64,000 bases of DNA from Castor canadensis (lineage: Eukaryota > Chordata > Mammalia > Rodentia > Castoridae): positions 109,818,332 to 109,882,331 of the forward strand of contig NC_133398.1 of the NCBI RefSeq assembly GCF_047511655.1, given 5' to 3'. Position 1 is the stretch's first letter, and each line of letters starts with the position of its first letter. The position numbers and the translations under genes are program-made. The notes under the pieces are model-generated. The model saw nothing but the letters and a program-made list of their open reading frames with translations. It ran no database searches and had not been told where the DNA came from. Positions 23,166 to 32,497 of this stretch are shown one piece after another.

Positions 23166-23459
23166 ACTTATCAGTATGAGGGTCTCTAAGCCCCCATACT
23201 TTAGAGGCTGTACTTTCAGTTTTGTAAATTATTTTTATTAAGAGGGGGCAGGAAAAATAGGAGAAATAAAGTTTTAAAGTGGCATACAAATAAATTGTAT
23301 ACGATGCAGTTTAGCAAAGTAATGTGTGCTCATATTTTATCATAGGTACTTGAGGTTCCAGAAAATATACAACAGCTAAAATTAAAATTCATACAGATTT
23401 TACATTTATGGTTTCAACTTCTATCTTGTTACTTCTATCATCAGCTGAATGAATTTCTT

Positions 23460-23615
23460 CTCTACTATGTATTTTCTTTTATGAATGGAGGGAGGAGGAT
23501 AAAGGAGAGTGATGGAGGGGGTGAATTCAACTACAATTTATTGTAAGAAATTTGGCAAATATCACAATGCACTCGCAGTATAGAAATAATGAAAATAAAT
23601 ATTTTAAAAATCCAT
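23460..23615 (+). mobile_element. L1 3' end-like segment within copy A
   Basis: GGAGGGAGGAGGATAAAGGA, GGGGGTGAATTCAACTACAA, TTGTAAGAAATTTGGCAAAT and CACAATGCACTCGCAGTATA resemble the last 150 bp of a rodent L1 3' UTR. It ends in AATGAAAATAAATATTTTAA. Confidence 0.55.
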
Positions 23616-24755
23616 GGATAAAATAAAGCAGAGCTTATCTTTCTATTTGTGTGTGTATGTGTGTGCCCATTTTTCCCCTTGAGTGAAAGAATGTATCCTA
23701 ATCGATTAGCATATGAAAGTTAGAACACATGCTAGAGCCAGCTTCTTTACGTTCTCATTGTGGAACATCAGACTAATAAGTTTTAGTTGTGACTATTAAA
23801 TGAATACTGTAGACTATAAATAAATTAATAGTACCTATTTCAGGTTATTCGATGATAAATAAAATAGTACATGCAAAACACTTAGCACAATATTTGTAAT
23901 GCTTCCAGTAGTAATAAATAAAAAAAAAGCAAATAAAGTTGTAAAGTTAAATACATTATAACAAACTAAATTTGCTTTTTACTCGGCACAGTATCAGACC
24001 ATAACAGTAAGAAAAGAAGTTTGACTTAAGAATAGAAATGCAAGTATAAAACAAAAACAAAAATATAACTACTTCTACTCTATTGATGCAAAGAAAATAA
24101 TGTCTCATTCAACATCAGAGAAAAATCTATTTAAAAGACACAGTGATTCATTTATCTGTGAGGGAAACTTTCTCTGCCATGGTTTTCTCTCTGGCTGATG
24201 ATTCCTTGGTACTGCTACATTTAAATGAGTTCATCTGTGTTCTTGGAAAAACAAGCAGAGACAAGCTAGGTTATGCCTATCAATGTAACTTAATATCCTT
24301 TTTGTAATTCAACAAAGTAAAATATACAATTTGCATCTTGGTTGATGTTGATGTTTACAAGTGAGTAATGCAATTCTCAAAATTTATAAAACACTATTTT
24401 CCACTCATGAAAGCATAATGGGATAGTTTAATTGTTGCTTGGACATTTTAAGACACAAGTCAGATACTTAAATGACACCTTGTAAAGTATAGCTGCCAGG
24501 AAATTGTTTGAAATGTAATATAACATGACATTTAAATGAACTATAAACAGAAACTATTTGGTAGAGCACAATAGCAACCAGAATCAACTCATTTTGAATT
24601 TTGCATAATAATAACAAATCAGCTGTCATGAGTCCAATAAACTCCTTAAGTTTATCAAATACTTTTGGGAGAATGATTTCTTTCTCTCTCTTTTTCATAA
24701 ATAGGAGCAGATGAGTCTTTTTAAGCCCAGTTTAAAGGATCAAATCATCTCACGT

Positions 24756-24779
24756 GCTTGTATCTAATCAGATACAAGC
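24756..24779. repeat. Perfect 9-bp hairpin at the block/array junction
   Basis: GCTTGTATC-TAATCA-GATACAAGC forms a 9-bp stem with a 6-nt loop exactly over the right junction of copy A. Copy B has GATGTGTCAA instead of GATACAAGC, so the hairpin exists only in the rearranged copy. Confidence 0.9.
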
Positions 24780-25640
24780 CAATGCCCGGGATGTCCAGAG
24801 GGGCCGAGTCCCGCCATCTGCCGCGCCGCCCCTCCTGGCCCTCGCCCTCCTGCTCTTACCTCCCGGCTATTTTCGGCAGCCACTTCCCCTTTGCGCACCA
24901 CATCCTCCTCCTCCTCGCGACCTGGACCCCGAGTGCACGCCTCCTATTGCTGCCACCACCGCCGCGCACCCTCCTTGGCCCCGCCAGGCGCGCCCCCCAG
25001 CTTCCCCAGCCAGCCCCCGCGCACCCGCCCCACCCCGCGCGCCCCCCGCTCCCCCAGCCCAGCCCGCCCCCGGGGATGGGGGCTCCGCGCTCCGCCACCC
25101 CGCGAGTCACCTCAGGAGGCGGCCGCGCTCTGCACCCCCACCTCACCGGCCCTCTCCCCGGCCGGGGCGCCCGCCCGCCGCGCCCCCGCCAGGCGCCGCC
25201 AATGCCCAGGATGTCCGGCGGGGCCGAGTCCCGCCATCTGCCGCGCCGCCCCTCCCGGCCCTCGCGCTCCGGCTCTTACCTCCCAGCTTGTATCCAGCAC
25301 CCACTTCCCTTTTTCGCGCCACATACTCCTCCTCCTTCTGGCGACCGGGACCCCGAGCGCACGCCTCCTACTGCTGCCGCTGCTGCTGCCGCCTATGCCG
25401 CTGATGCTGCCTACGCAGCTGTGCACCCGCCCTGGCCCCGCCCCGCGCGCCCCCGTCCCCCCCTGCTCCCCCAGCCCAGCAGCCGCGCACCCGCCCTTGC
25501 CCCGCCCCGCGTACCCCCGACTCCTCCAGCTCAGTCCGACCCCAGGGGTCGGGGAGGGGGGGTTGGGGCCCTGCGCTCTGACACCCCGCGAGTCACCTCA
25601 GGACGTGGCCGCCCTCCGCCCCCCCACCTCACCGGCGTGA
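24774..25640. repeat. CpG-rich tandem array, units 2 and 3 (about 420-bp period)
   Basis: Unit 2 starts at GCCAATGCCCGGGATGTCCA and unit 3 at GCCAATGCCCAGGATGTCCG, 420 bp later. Each runs through GGGGCCGAGTCCCGCCATCT, GCTCTTACCTCCC, an AT-richer half-turn, CCTCCTCCT, GAGTGCACGCCTCCTA or GAGCGCACGCCTCCTA, GCGCACCC.CC..GGCCCCGCC and CGCGAGTCACCTCAGGA. CpG density is very high. On the minus strand each unit has an ATG (24,903 and 25,324), about 15 codons (MWCAKGKWLPKIAGR or MWREKGKWVLDTSWE) and a GTAAGAGC donor (24,859 and 25,279). Long plus-strand frames of up to 309 codons are Pro/Ala/Arg-rich and follow the repeat, so I do not call them genes. Confidence 0.85.
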
Positions 25641-25880
25641 TCCTGGGGCTGAAGGAAGTTCCCAGGGAAGCCGCTGCCAGCGCGTAGGGTCACGGTGGCA
25701 GGGGCGGACGCGCTGGAATCTCCGCAATCCTGTAGCCTGCCAAGTGGCGGGGAGCGGTCCCGGGAGGCCTTGGCTCTGAGATGCGCTGGGGAGCCACGCT
25801 CTGGAGTGCATCGTCCGGCCCAGAGTCTGGGCGTCGCTGCCTGCCGCGGGGGAAGGGTGCGTGCCTCCCGCCAGGCCCCG
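25641..25880. promoter_or_regulatory. CpG-island-like continuation of the array
   Basis: Non-repeated GC-rich sequence with many CpGs links unit 3 to the GGAT minisatellite. The base composition fits a CpG-island promoter. No transcription start, TATA box or exon can be fixed from sequence alone. Confidence 0.4.
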
Positions 25881-26048
25881 GTGGATGGGTGGATGGATGG
25901 ACGGGTGGATGGAAGGATGGGTGGACGATGGATGGATGGGTGGACAGATGGATGGATGGATGGATGGTGGGTGGATGGATGGATGGATGGGTGGACGGAT
26001 GGATGGATGGTGGGTGGACGGATGGATGGATGGGTGGATGGATGGATG
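25880..26048. repeat. (GGAT)n minisatellite with GGGT/GGAC variants
   Basis: About 40 tetranucleotide units occur, with runs of GGATGGATGG interrupted by GGTGGGT and GGAC. A remnant recurs at about 26,097-26,115. Trp/Gly/Asp/Met-rich and Ile/His/Pro/Ser-rich open frames on the two strands are artefacts of this repeat. Confidence 0.95.
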
Positions 26049-26119
26049 CCTAGTCCAGCTCCATCCAAAGGAAGCAGGATGCTGAGGGGGCAGGGGATTC
26101 ATGGATGCATGGATGGAGA

Positions 26120-26225
26120 CTATATCAGTTCACTCTGGCTGCCATACAAAATACCACAGGCTAGAGATTTAAACAGACATTAATTTTCTCACAGTCCTGA
26201 AGGCTGGAAGTCCAAGATCAAGGTG
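26120..26225 (-). mobile_element. Old LTR-like interspersed repeat fragment
   Basis: CACTCTGGCTGCCATACAAA, AATACCACAGGCTAGAGATT and CTGAAGGCTGGAAGTCCAAG resemble one end of a common old mammalian repeat, probably MaLR/ERVL-LTR-like. Related fragments lie at about 38,270 and 41,180. It is cut off by a SINE. Confidence 0.5.
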
Positions 26226-26412
26226 TTGGCAGGTTGTGGTCCTAGCTACTCAGGAAGCAGAGATCAGGAGGATCGTGGTTTGAAGCCAGCCTGGGCAAAT
26301 CGTTCTGGAGACCCTATCAAAAAACCCAACACAAAAAAGGGTTGGCAGAGTGGCTCAAGTGTTAGAGTACCTGCCTAGCAAGTGTGAAGCTCTGAGTACC
26401 CCAGTATTGAGG
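26226..26412 (+). mobile_element. B1-ID composite SINE
   Basis: The B1 half (TCCTAGCTACTCAGGAAGCA, AAGCCAGCCTGGGCAAAT) is joined through CCCAACACAAAAAAGGG to the ID-like half (AGAGTGGCTCAAGTGTTAGA, CTGCCTAGCAAGTGTGAAGC). Confidence 0.92.
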
Positions 26413-26534
26413 AAAAAAAAGTAGTAGAAAGAAGGAGGAGAAAGAAGAAGGAGAAGGGGGAGGGGAAGGGGGAGGAGGAGAAGAAGAAAAGAAGAAGAAA
26501 GAAAAAAGAAGAAGAAGAAAAAGAAAAAGAAGAA
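26413..26534. repeat. Polypurine (GAA/GGA)n tract
   Basis: About 120 bp are almost pure purine on the plus strand, grown from the A-rich tail of the preceding SINE. Long polypurine mirror-like tracts can form triplex DNA. The Phe/Leu-rich minus-strand frame is an artefact. Confidence 0.93.
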
Positions 26535-26984
26535 TTGCTTCCCTACCATTTCTACCTACCTAGAGGGGAGAGGGGAGCATCAGGTCACACATCCTCTGAG
26601 AGTCTCCTGACAAATGACACTTAATCATGAGAACTGAGCTCGAAGACAAAAGAAGACTCATATTAATTTGTATAATTTCTGTGATGCACACACATATCGT
26701 AAACTTGGGTACTGCGTGATCATGGATGAATAACGGTGTGCTGTCTACTGGCTCATTCACCTACACAAATTGGATGCAGGTGCTAACAGTAAGCACTATG
26801 CTAAGACCTGATACAGAAGGAAATAAAAATTAAAAATAAAGTTTCCCCAGCCTCATGCAGTATATTCCAGTGATAGAGAAGTAAACGAGATTACAACTCA
26901 GTAAGAAGCTCGGGGTGAGGAGCCAAGGGTACCAAGGGGCCTGGCACAGACTTAGCTGCACAGTAGATTTGGTGAGGCTGGTTC
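26535..26984. other. Non-coding stretch, nothing recognised
   Basis: Mixed-composition DNA between the polypurine tract and an MIR fragment. No gene signal is seen. Confidence 0.35.
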
Positions 26985-27105
26985 AGAACTGTGTGACCTT
27001 GAGCAAGGTACTTCCCAAAACGCTCAGTTTCCTCAACAGCAATATGGGACTAAACATAGAAGCTACCTGATAGGATTGGTGAGAGTGCTGAATGATGGGT
27101 AGTTC
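26985..27105 (+). mobile_element. MIR SINE fragment
   Basis: The core phrases TGTGACCTTGAGCAAGGTAC, TTCC.....CTCAGTTTCCTC, AATATGGGACTAA and GATAGGATTGGTGAGAG follow the MIR consensus order. The copy is diverged, as expected for this old family. Confidence 0.8.
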
Positions 27106-27108
27106 ACA

Positions 27109-27231
27109 GCTGGGCATGGTGGTGCATTCCTGTAATTCCAACATCTGGAGGATGAGGTAGGAGGATCACAAGTTCAAGACCAGCTTGAGCTACATATCTA
27201 GACCCTGTCTCAAAGAAAGAGAAAAAAGGAT
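27109..27231 (+). mobile_element. B1-type SINE
   Basis: GCTGGGCATGGTGGTGCATT, a B1 body with AGGATCACAAGTTCAAGACC and an AAAGAAAGAGAAAAAAGG tail. Confidence 0.9.
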
Positions 27232-27354
27232 CAATGACCAAACACTTATAAATCACTCATCCCCCCATACCTGACACAATATTAGCTCTTTTTTTAATAA
27301 TCTATGCTATATATTAGGCGATATGTAATTTATGTTGAAGTTATTCATAGGGTT

Positions 27355-27526
27355 GGTTTTTTTGCAGTCCGCACCTTGAGCCAATCCACCCGTCCTTTTT
27401 TGTGATGGATATTTTCAAGATAGGGTCTCGCAAACTACTTGCCTGGGCTGGCCTTGAACCTCGATCCTCCTGATCTCTGCCTCCTGAGTAGCTAGGATTA
27501 CAGGCATTGGCCACCAGCACCCGGCT
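27355..27526 (-). mobile_element. B1-ID composite SINE, ID half truncated
   Basis: Reversed ID remnant CACCTTGAGCCAATCCACCC, a TTTTTTGTG linker and a B1 half ending CACCAGCACCCGGCT. Confidence 0.88.
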
Positions 27527-27535
27527 TCATAGGGA

Positions 27536-27629
27536 TTTTTTTGTATGTTTGTGTGGTGTGGGGATGGGACGCGAGGCCTTCCACATGCTACCCGAGTGAT
27601 CTTCCCTTGAGCTACATCCCCAGGTCCTA
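27536..27629 (-). mobile_element. ID-like tRNA-derived SINE half
   Basis: T-rich tail, then GGGGATGGGACGCGAGGCCT, CCACATGCTACCCGAGTG and GAGCTACATCCCCAGG, a reversed ID-type tRNA-derived body standing alone. Confidence 0.75.
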
Positions 27630-27649
27630 TTTGTACATTTTAAGACACC

Positions 27650-27860
27650 ATATTGGTCAGCTTTTCGTTACTATAATGAAACACCTTAGGCAGAATGCAT
27701 GATAAGGAAAAGAGGGCTATTTTTGCTCATGGTTTTGGAGGTACAAGGTTGAGGGTTTGTAGGTCATGCTGGCCCTCTTGCTGGCAGACCCACGGGGGCG
27801 CAGGACATCACATGGCAAGAGACAGGAGTGCTTCTCTGTGTCAGGCTTTGTCAGGTATTC
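27650..27860 (-). mobile_element. MaLR-type LTR fragment
   Basis: GGTCAGCTTTTCGTTACTAT, AATGAAACACCTTAGGCAGA and CTCATGGTTTTGGAGGTACA correspond to the reversed 3' end of a MaLR-like LTR. It is a non-coding long-terminal-repeat remnant of an ERVL-related element. Confidence 0.6.
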
Positions 27861-28159
27861 TTAACTTCTGTGTATAGTGGCTGGTTGGAACAGAGCTCAG
27901 GAAAAGGGTCTGGGTAGGGGATCCAGACTTGAGAATCCCCACCGATTCGGTTGGAAGGTGAAGTCACCTCTCGATGAAGCTTCAGTAGATGGTGTCTGCA
28001 GTCTGCAGCAGAGTGGCCCCGGAGCCACAGCTCAGATACAGCTCTGGGTACCGCAAATGCTGATGAGGTGACTAGAGACTGAAAAGAAAAGACAAACAAA
28101 ATCAAAAAAGTAGAAAAGAAAAGTCGAGGCAAGCAATTCTGGGAGGTAGGAGGGGTCAG

Positions 28160-28360
28160 AGTACTGGGGGTTAAACTCAAGCAAGCCCTCCACCACTTGA
28201 GATACGTACACCCCTTTTTTCAGTCCTTTTTAGTTTGTTTTGCAAATGGAGTCTGAAAAACATAGACATTTTTGCCCAGGCCAGTGGACTGTGTGTGGTC
28301 TTCCTACCTCTGTCTCTCAAGTAGCAGGCATTACAGGTATGCATCACTGTGTGTGGCTGA
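28160..28360 (-). mobile_element. B1-ID composite SINE, diverged
   Basis: Reversed ID half (GTACTGGGGGTTAAACTCAA, CCACCACTTGAGATACG), a linker with TTTTTTCAGTCC, and a B1 half ending ATCACTGTGTGTGGCT. Confidence 0.82.
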
Positions 28361-28376
28361 AAGAAGAGCATGGTTT

Positions 28377-28548
28377 TCCTTTTCTTTTCTTTTCACTACT
28401 GGGGTTTGAACTAAGGGTCATCACCTTGAGCCACTCCACCATCCCTTTTTGTGTTAGATATTTTCAAGATAGGGTCTCTCAAACTATTTGTCCAGGCTGG
28501 CTTCAAAGCACGACACTCCTTGAGTAGCTAGGATTACAGCGCCCGGCT
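28377..28548 (-). mobile_element. B1-ID composite SINE
   Basis: CACTACTGGGGTTTGAACTA, CACCTTGAGCCACTCCACCA, TTTTTGTGTTAGATATTTTC and AGCTAGGATTACAGCGCCCG in reversed order. Part of the ID half is deleted. Confidence 0.88.
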
Positions 28549-28589
28549 GGAAAGAAGAGTTTAGAGAAGGAGTGTTCATAGAATTATCA

Positions 28590-29356
28590 CCTCAGAAAAT
28601 TTAACTTACAGCCACTTCATACCCACAAGGATGACTATTATCAAAAAGAAAGTAACTGCAGGGCTGGTGGAGTAGCTCAAGCGGTAGAACGCCTGTCTTG
28701 CAAGTGTAAGGCTCTGAGTTCAAACCCCAGTAACCACCAAAAAAAGAAAGAAAACAAGTACAACTAAATAATGAGTGCTGGAAAGGATACAGAGGATCTG
28801 AGCATTGCTGGTGAGAAAGGACAACAGTGCTGCTGTGGACAGCAGATGACAATCTGGACCATTCTTTTGACAATTTAACAGAGAAGCCACATGAACCCTC
28901 AATTCCACTTCTGGGTATCACCCCAAGGCATTGAAAACAGGGTCTCGTTCACAGTCACCAAAAGGTGGAATCAAACAGTGCCCATGAATGGACAAAGGGA
29001 TAGAGAAAATGTGGTCTACACACACATGTATTACATTCCACGTGGGAAGGAACGAAATTCTGACGTGTCCCAGCAGGGGTGAAAGTTGTGACAGGAGCCA
29101 GTCACAAAGGACAACTAGTGAGTGTATGATCCCACTGACATGAGGTACTTGAAGGAGTCACAAGAAAGAAAGAGTGGTGGGTACTAAGGGCTTAGGGGGC
29201 AGGGAGAAGAGTTTCAATTTGGGAAGAGGAAGAGGCTTTGGGGATAGAAGGCAGTGACATTTGAACTTCAGTGTAATCAATGGCACCAAACCAGTACACA
29301 TAAAAGTGATCAAAAAGGTAAATTTTCCGTTATGTATATTTTAGCACAATTTTTAA
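28590..29356 (+). mobile_element. L1M 3' region, split by an ID SINE
   Basis: CACTTCATACCCACAAGGAT, ACTATTATCAAAAAGAAAGT, then after the SINE GTGCTGGAAAGGATACAGAG, CACTTCTGGGTATCACCCC and AGTGCCCATGAATGGACAAA, and a 3' UTR ending TATGTATATTTTAGCACAAT. This is an old L1 copy with many lesions. Confidence 0.82.
28661..28750 (+). mobile_element. ID-like SINE half inserted in L1M
   Basis: GGGCTGGTGGAGTAGCTCAA, GCGGTAGAACGCCTGTCTTG, the B box GAGTTCAAACCCCAGTAACC and an A-rich tail. It interrupts the L1M reading order, so it is younger. Confidence 0.93.
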
Positions 29357-29560
29357 GACATCAAGTTAGAGAACAGATGTGAATGCAATCTGGGAGGTAC
29401 TGGGGATTTTGGTAAATGGTTCTGTGGAAATAAAAGGGCAGGAGCTGAACCTCAGGGGGCCGAGGAACCACTGGGAAGGAAGGAAGTGAAGCCCTGGTGT
29501 AGAAACCACAAAAGTGATGGGATGAGAAAGGTGTGGAGGACAGAGGCAAAGCAAGGGTTT

Positions 29561-29682
29561 TCCTTTTGTGTTGCTGATGAGACAGAGTCTCACTGTGTAG
29601 CTCAAACTGGCCTGGACATTTCCATCCTGTCTCAGCATCCCAAGTGCTGGGATTGCAGTCACAAGCCACCATGCCTGGCTTT
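29561..29682 (-). mobile_element. B1-type SINE
   Basis: GAGACAGAGTCTCACTGTGT, AGCTCAAACTGGCCTGGACA and CCCAAGTGCTGGGATTGCAG are the reverse complement of a B1 body. Confidence 0.9.
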
Positions 29683-30130
29683 GTTTTCAAGGACGGCAGG
29701 CAGGCACATGGTTCTGTTTATAGGCTGAATGGAAAGAGGTTTTAATTAGGTGTTTGTTTTATGTTTCAGAATCAAAGCTTTTGCCCCTTCTTACAAATGA
29801 GATCACATATGCTGGCTTGATTTCTGTCTTTCTTGGGGAGACTCTAGGAATTTAGTGATTGGGAGAACTCTTTTGGGGGGGATCTTATAGTAAAGAAACA
29901 ATATAGTTTGTGCAGGATCTCCGAAATTTGCTCAATCATTAAAGTGACCTACAGCCCTTGATAAAAATAGAGATTCCAGCACTCTGGGCCAAGTCTTATA
30001 TCTGAACCTCCAGGCACCTACCAGAGGACAGGCCCTGGGGTACAACCAGATGGAAACTCCTGCCCTCTTGGGTTTTCTCACCTTCTCACGATGGGGGGTA
30101 GATAGTAAAGTTTAAAAACATACATGCCAA
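29683..30130. other. Non-coding stretch, nothing recognised
   Basis: Mixed-composition DNA between two SINEs. I see no exon or named repeat. Confidence 0.35.
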
Positions 30131-30222
30131 AGCCAGGCAATGGTGGCTCACGCCTGTAATCCTAGCTACCAGGGAGGCAGAGATCAGGAGGATCATGGTT
30201 CAAAGTCAGCCCAGGCAATGGA
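30131..30222 (+). mobile_element. B1-type SINE, 3' truncated
   Basis: AGCCAGGCAATGGTGGCTCA, CGCCTGTAATCCTAGCTACC and AGGCAGAGATCAGGAGGATC. The match stops at CAGCCCAGGCAA with no tail. Confidence 0.9.
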
Positions 30223-30490
30223 TGGGGAGGGGTTGTTCATCAGAGGGGTCATACTGATGTGATCTGACATAGATCTGAAATCTCCAATTGGGCCACAGTG
30301 TAGAGCATGGACAGTTTCAGGGAGAGGTGAGGTGACTGAAGGAAAAGGGGAAAAGGCCAGTTATGGAACAAGTGTAGAATCCAGGCAGGCAGTGCCACTG
30401 GGGTGCCCCAGAGTGGGATCAGTGGGGTAGTGGATCAATTGTGAATGCAGAACAGCCAGAAATTGTCAGTACATGGATGTGGAATGCAAG

Positions 30491-30514
30491 AGAGAGAGAG
30501 AGAGAGAGAGAGAG
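30491..30514. repeat. (GA)n microsatellite
   Basis: About twelve uninterrupted GA units. Confidence 0.95.
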
Positions 30515-30544
30515 GAACCAAGACCAACTCCAAGATAGGGAAGC

Positions 30545-30750
30545 AACCAGGCACCAGTGGCTCAGGCCTGTAATCCTAGCTACTTGAGAAGATGAGATCA
30601 GAAGACTGCAACCCAGGCAAATAGCTCACGATACCCCATCTCCAAAATAACCAGAACAAAATGGACTGAAAGTGTGACTCAAGTAGTAGAGAGCCTGTTT
30701 TGCAAGTGCAAAGCCCTGAGTTCAAACTTCAATCCCACCAAAAAAAAAAG
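30545..30750 (+). mobile_element. B1-ID composite SINE
   Basis: Starts CCAGGCACCAGTGGCTCAGG. Linker CAGAACAAAATGGACTG replaces the usual CACAAAAAAGGGCTG. The ID half has AGTAGTAGAGAGCCTGTTTT and an A10 tail. Confidence 0.92.
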
Positions 30751-30967
30751 CCAGGAAAGCATGTTTGCAGGGGAAGACTAAACCCAGATTCAGTGGCTAC
30801 CTGGTCCCCTGGTGCAGCTCCCTCTTAGGAAAGCTGACTCAAAAAACACTTCTTCTGCCTGTGCTCAGAAAAACACGAACTTGGAATTTCTCTCCTATGT
30901 CACAGGCTCACAATCAAGAGTTTACTTCTTATTTATCCACCTGTTGGTAGATCAAGGATACACCTGG

Positions 30968-31345
30968 TGTTAGGGTTTGGCTCTGAAAAGCCCCTGAAGG
31001 CCACATGCTAAAGGCTAGGTTGCCACCTGATGGCATTATTAGGAGGGGTGGACACAACAGAGGTGGGCCTCCTGAGGAAGTGGGTCACTGGGGCTGTTCT
31101 GGAAGCTGAGTCTTGTCCCTGGCCCCTCTGCCACTCTCTCTCCCCCCTCCCCTGCTTCCTGGCCACCAAGAGGGGAACAGCTTTGCTCTTCCACACGTTC
31201 ACTGCCATGATGTTTGGTGTTAACATGGCCTAAAAGAAATGGAGCCAGCAGACTGGAGTGAAACTTCTGAGAAAAAATAAACCTTTCCTCCTGTACATTG
31301 GTTTCCTCAGGCATTTTGTCACAGAGACTGAACACTGACTGACAC
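30968..31345 (+). mobile_element. Solo MaLR-type LTR
   Basis: Begins TGTTAGGGTTTGGCTCTGAA and ends CTGACTGACACA, the TG...CA ends of an LTR. In between are CCACCTGATGGCATTATTAG, GAGGAAGTGGGTCACTGGGG, ATGGAGCCAGCAGACTGGAG and the polyadenylation region AAAATAAACCTTTCCTCCTG. No internal retroviral sequence flanks it, so it is a solo LTR of an ERVL-related element. Confidence 0.8.
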
Positions 31346-32130
31346 ATCTGTGAATGGTAATGATTGGGCAGCCAGTGACTTCTATTAGAGACTAAAATGC
31401 ACCCAAAACATGGCCCTCTCCATCCTCAGTTAGCAGCGTTCACATCAAGGTGGCTTAGGTGCCCGAGGGGAGAATCGGGGGCTCGTTTTAGGGTTGGTTT
31501 CTTCTTTTTCTTGGGTTTTTTTGGTTGTTGTCAAATATGAGCAGTTCTATAAATACCTGCCTACCTTCAGAAGGTTGAGAAATCATAGGCTTCCCTAAGT
31601 GAGTACTGCACACTCTTTAGCAGGAGATGCCACAGGCTTGTCTCCTGGAACTTGTTAGACATGCAGATTCTGGGGTCTTGCTTGAGCCCTAAAGAAGGAA
31701 AAACGCCTGGGCAGGGGGCCATCAGTGGTCCCCGCTCTGCAGATGGCACTGCCATATGCTTCATTAGAGCTGAGAGTCACCGGACCTGGTTCTCAGCTTC
31801 CCTTCCAATCTTTACCACTGAGAGATGAACACTAGACAGCTGCATGGTGGGATGGGAAGGGAGCTTCTCGACACCTTGTCTAGAGCTTCCTTAATTTAAA
31901 AAATTGGCCATGTTGCACACTGGATCAAAACCTGTGAAGGTGAAAAAGACAAGAAACCTGTCAGTTCCAACAAAGACTTTCAAAGTCCTTTGAAAATTCT
32001 TCATGCAGGGGAATCCTGAAGGTGATTAACATAAACAGCCCAGTGAAAAATAACTTGTGTAGAATGCTCCAGAAAATGCACTACTTAAAGGAAATATACT
32101 TAGAAGTTATAAATATGCTGTCTTTATCAT
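31346..32130. other. Non-coding stretch, nothing recognised
   Basis: No gene or named repeat. A T/G-rich patch occurs at about 31,498-31,530. Confidence 0.35.
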
Positions 32131-32497
32131 GGGCTTTTTTTTTTTTGGTTCTAGGGTTTGAACTCAGGACCCCACACTTGCTAGAGAGGAGCTCTACCAC
32201 TTGGGCCACTCCACTGGCCCTTTTTTGCATTGGTTATTTTAGAGATAGTCTTTGGCTTTACACCTGGGGCTGGCCAGGATCTCATTCCTTCTATTTATAC
32301 TTCCCACATAGCCAGGATGACAGGTGCACACCATCACAACCAGCTTCTTTCTGTTGAGATCGGATCTCAAGAACTGGAGCCACAACCCTCCCGATCTCAG
32401 CCTCCTCCATAGTGGGGATGACACAGTTGTGCACACCACCACACCCTCTCATAGATTTGGTGTAGCCAGGAATACAGGCATGAGGCACCTCGCCTCA
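32131..32497 (-). mobile_element. B1-ID composite plus a second B1-like part
   Basis: Reversed ID half (CTAGGGTTTGAACTCAGGAC, CACTTGGGCCACTCCACTGG), then a B1 half ending CACCATCACAACCAGCTTC. A second B1-like segment follows (TCCCGATCTCAGCCTCCTCC, ACACCACCACACCCTCTC) and is decayed. Confidence 0.8.

Larger units (their letters stand above)
22064..24773 (+). repeat. Paralogous AT-rich block, copy A
   Basis: This 2.71-kb block matches 48,498-51,219 in the same orientation from the first (GATA)n base to ...CTAATCAGAT. Identity is roughly 96-97% judged by eye on sampled stretches. It splits the CpG-rich array. Both edges are sharp: CCACCCC|AAGATAGATG on the left and AATCAGAT|ACAAGCC on the right. 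A local difference is seen near 23,918-23,945, where copy B has an unrelated short stretch. Confidence 0.93.

Noticed and set aside
22185..24698. Two short minus-strand frames (65 and 76 codons) conserved between the two 2.7-kb blocks
   Set aside because: The whole block is nearly identical in the two copies, so the frames are no better kept than their surroundings. They show no domain, and nothing resembles a promoter.
24758..25687. 309-codon plus-strand open frame, the longest in the window
   Set aside because: It follows the CpG-rich tandem repeat, is almost entirely Pro/Ala/Arg/Ser, and equally long frames exist in the other phases. Lack of stops is explained by GC content.
25598..26183. 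150-160-codon frames rich in Ile-His-Pro-Ser or Gly-Trp-Met-Asp
   Set aside because: They are translations of the GGAT minisatellite on the two strands.
26355..26549. Poly-Phe/Leu minus-strand frame
   Set aside because: It is the complement of a polypurine tract grown from a SINE tail.
28661..28750. Possible tRNA gene
   Set aside because: The A and B boxes are those of an ID-type SINE. The cloverleaf is incomplete and an A-rich tail follows.
30968..31345. Possible complete endogenous retrovirus
   Set aside because: Only a solo LTR is visible. No primer-binding site, gag or pol-like sequence lies beside it.
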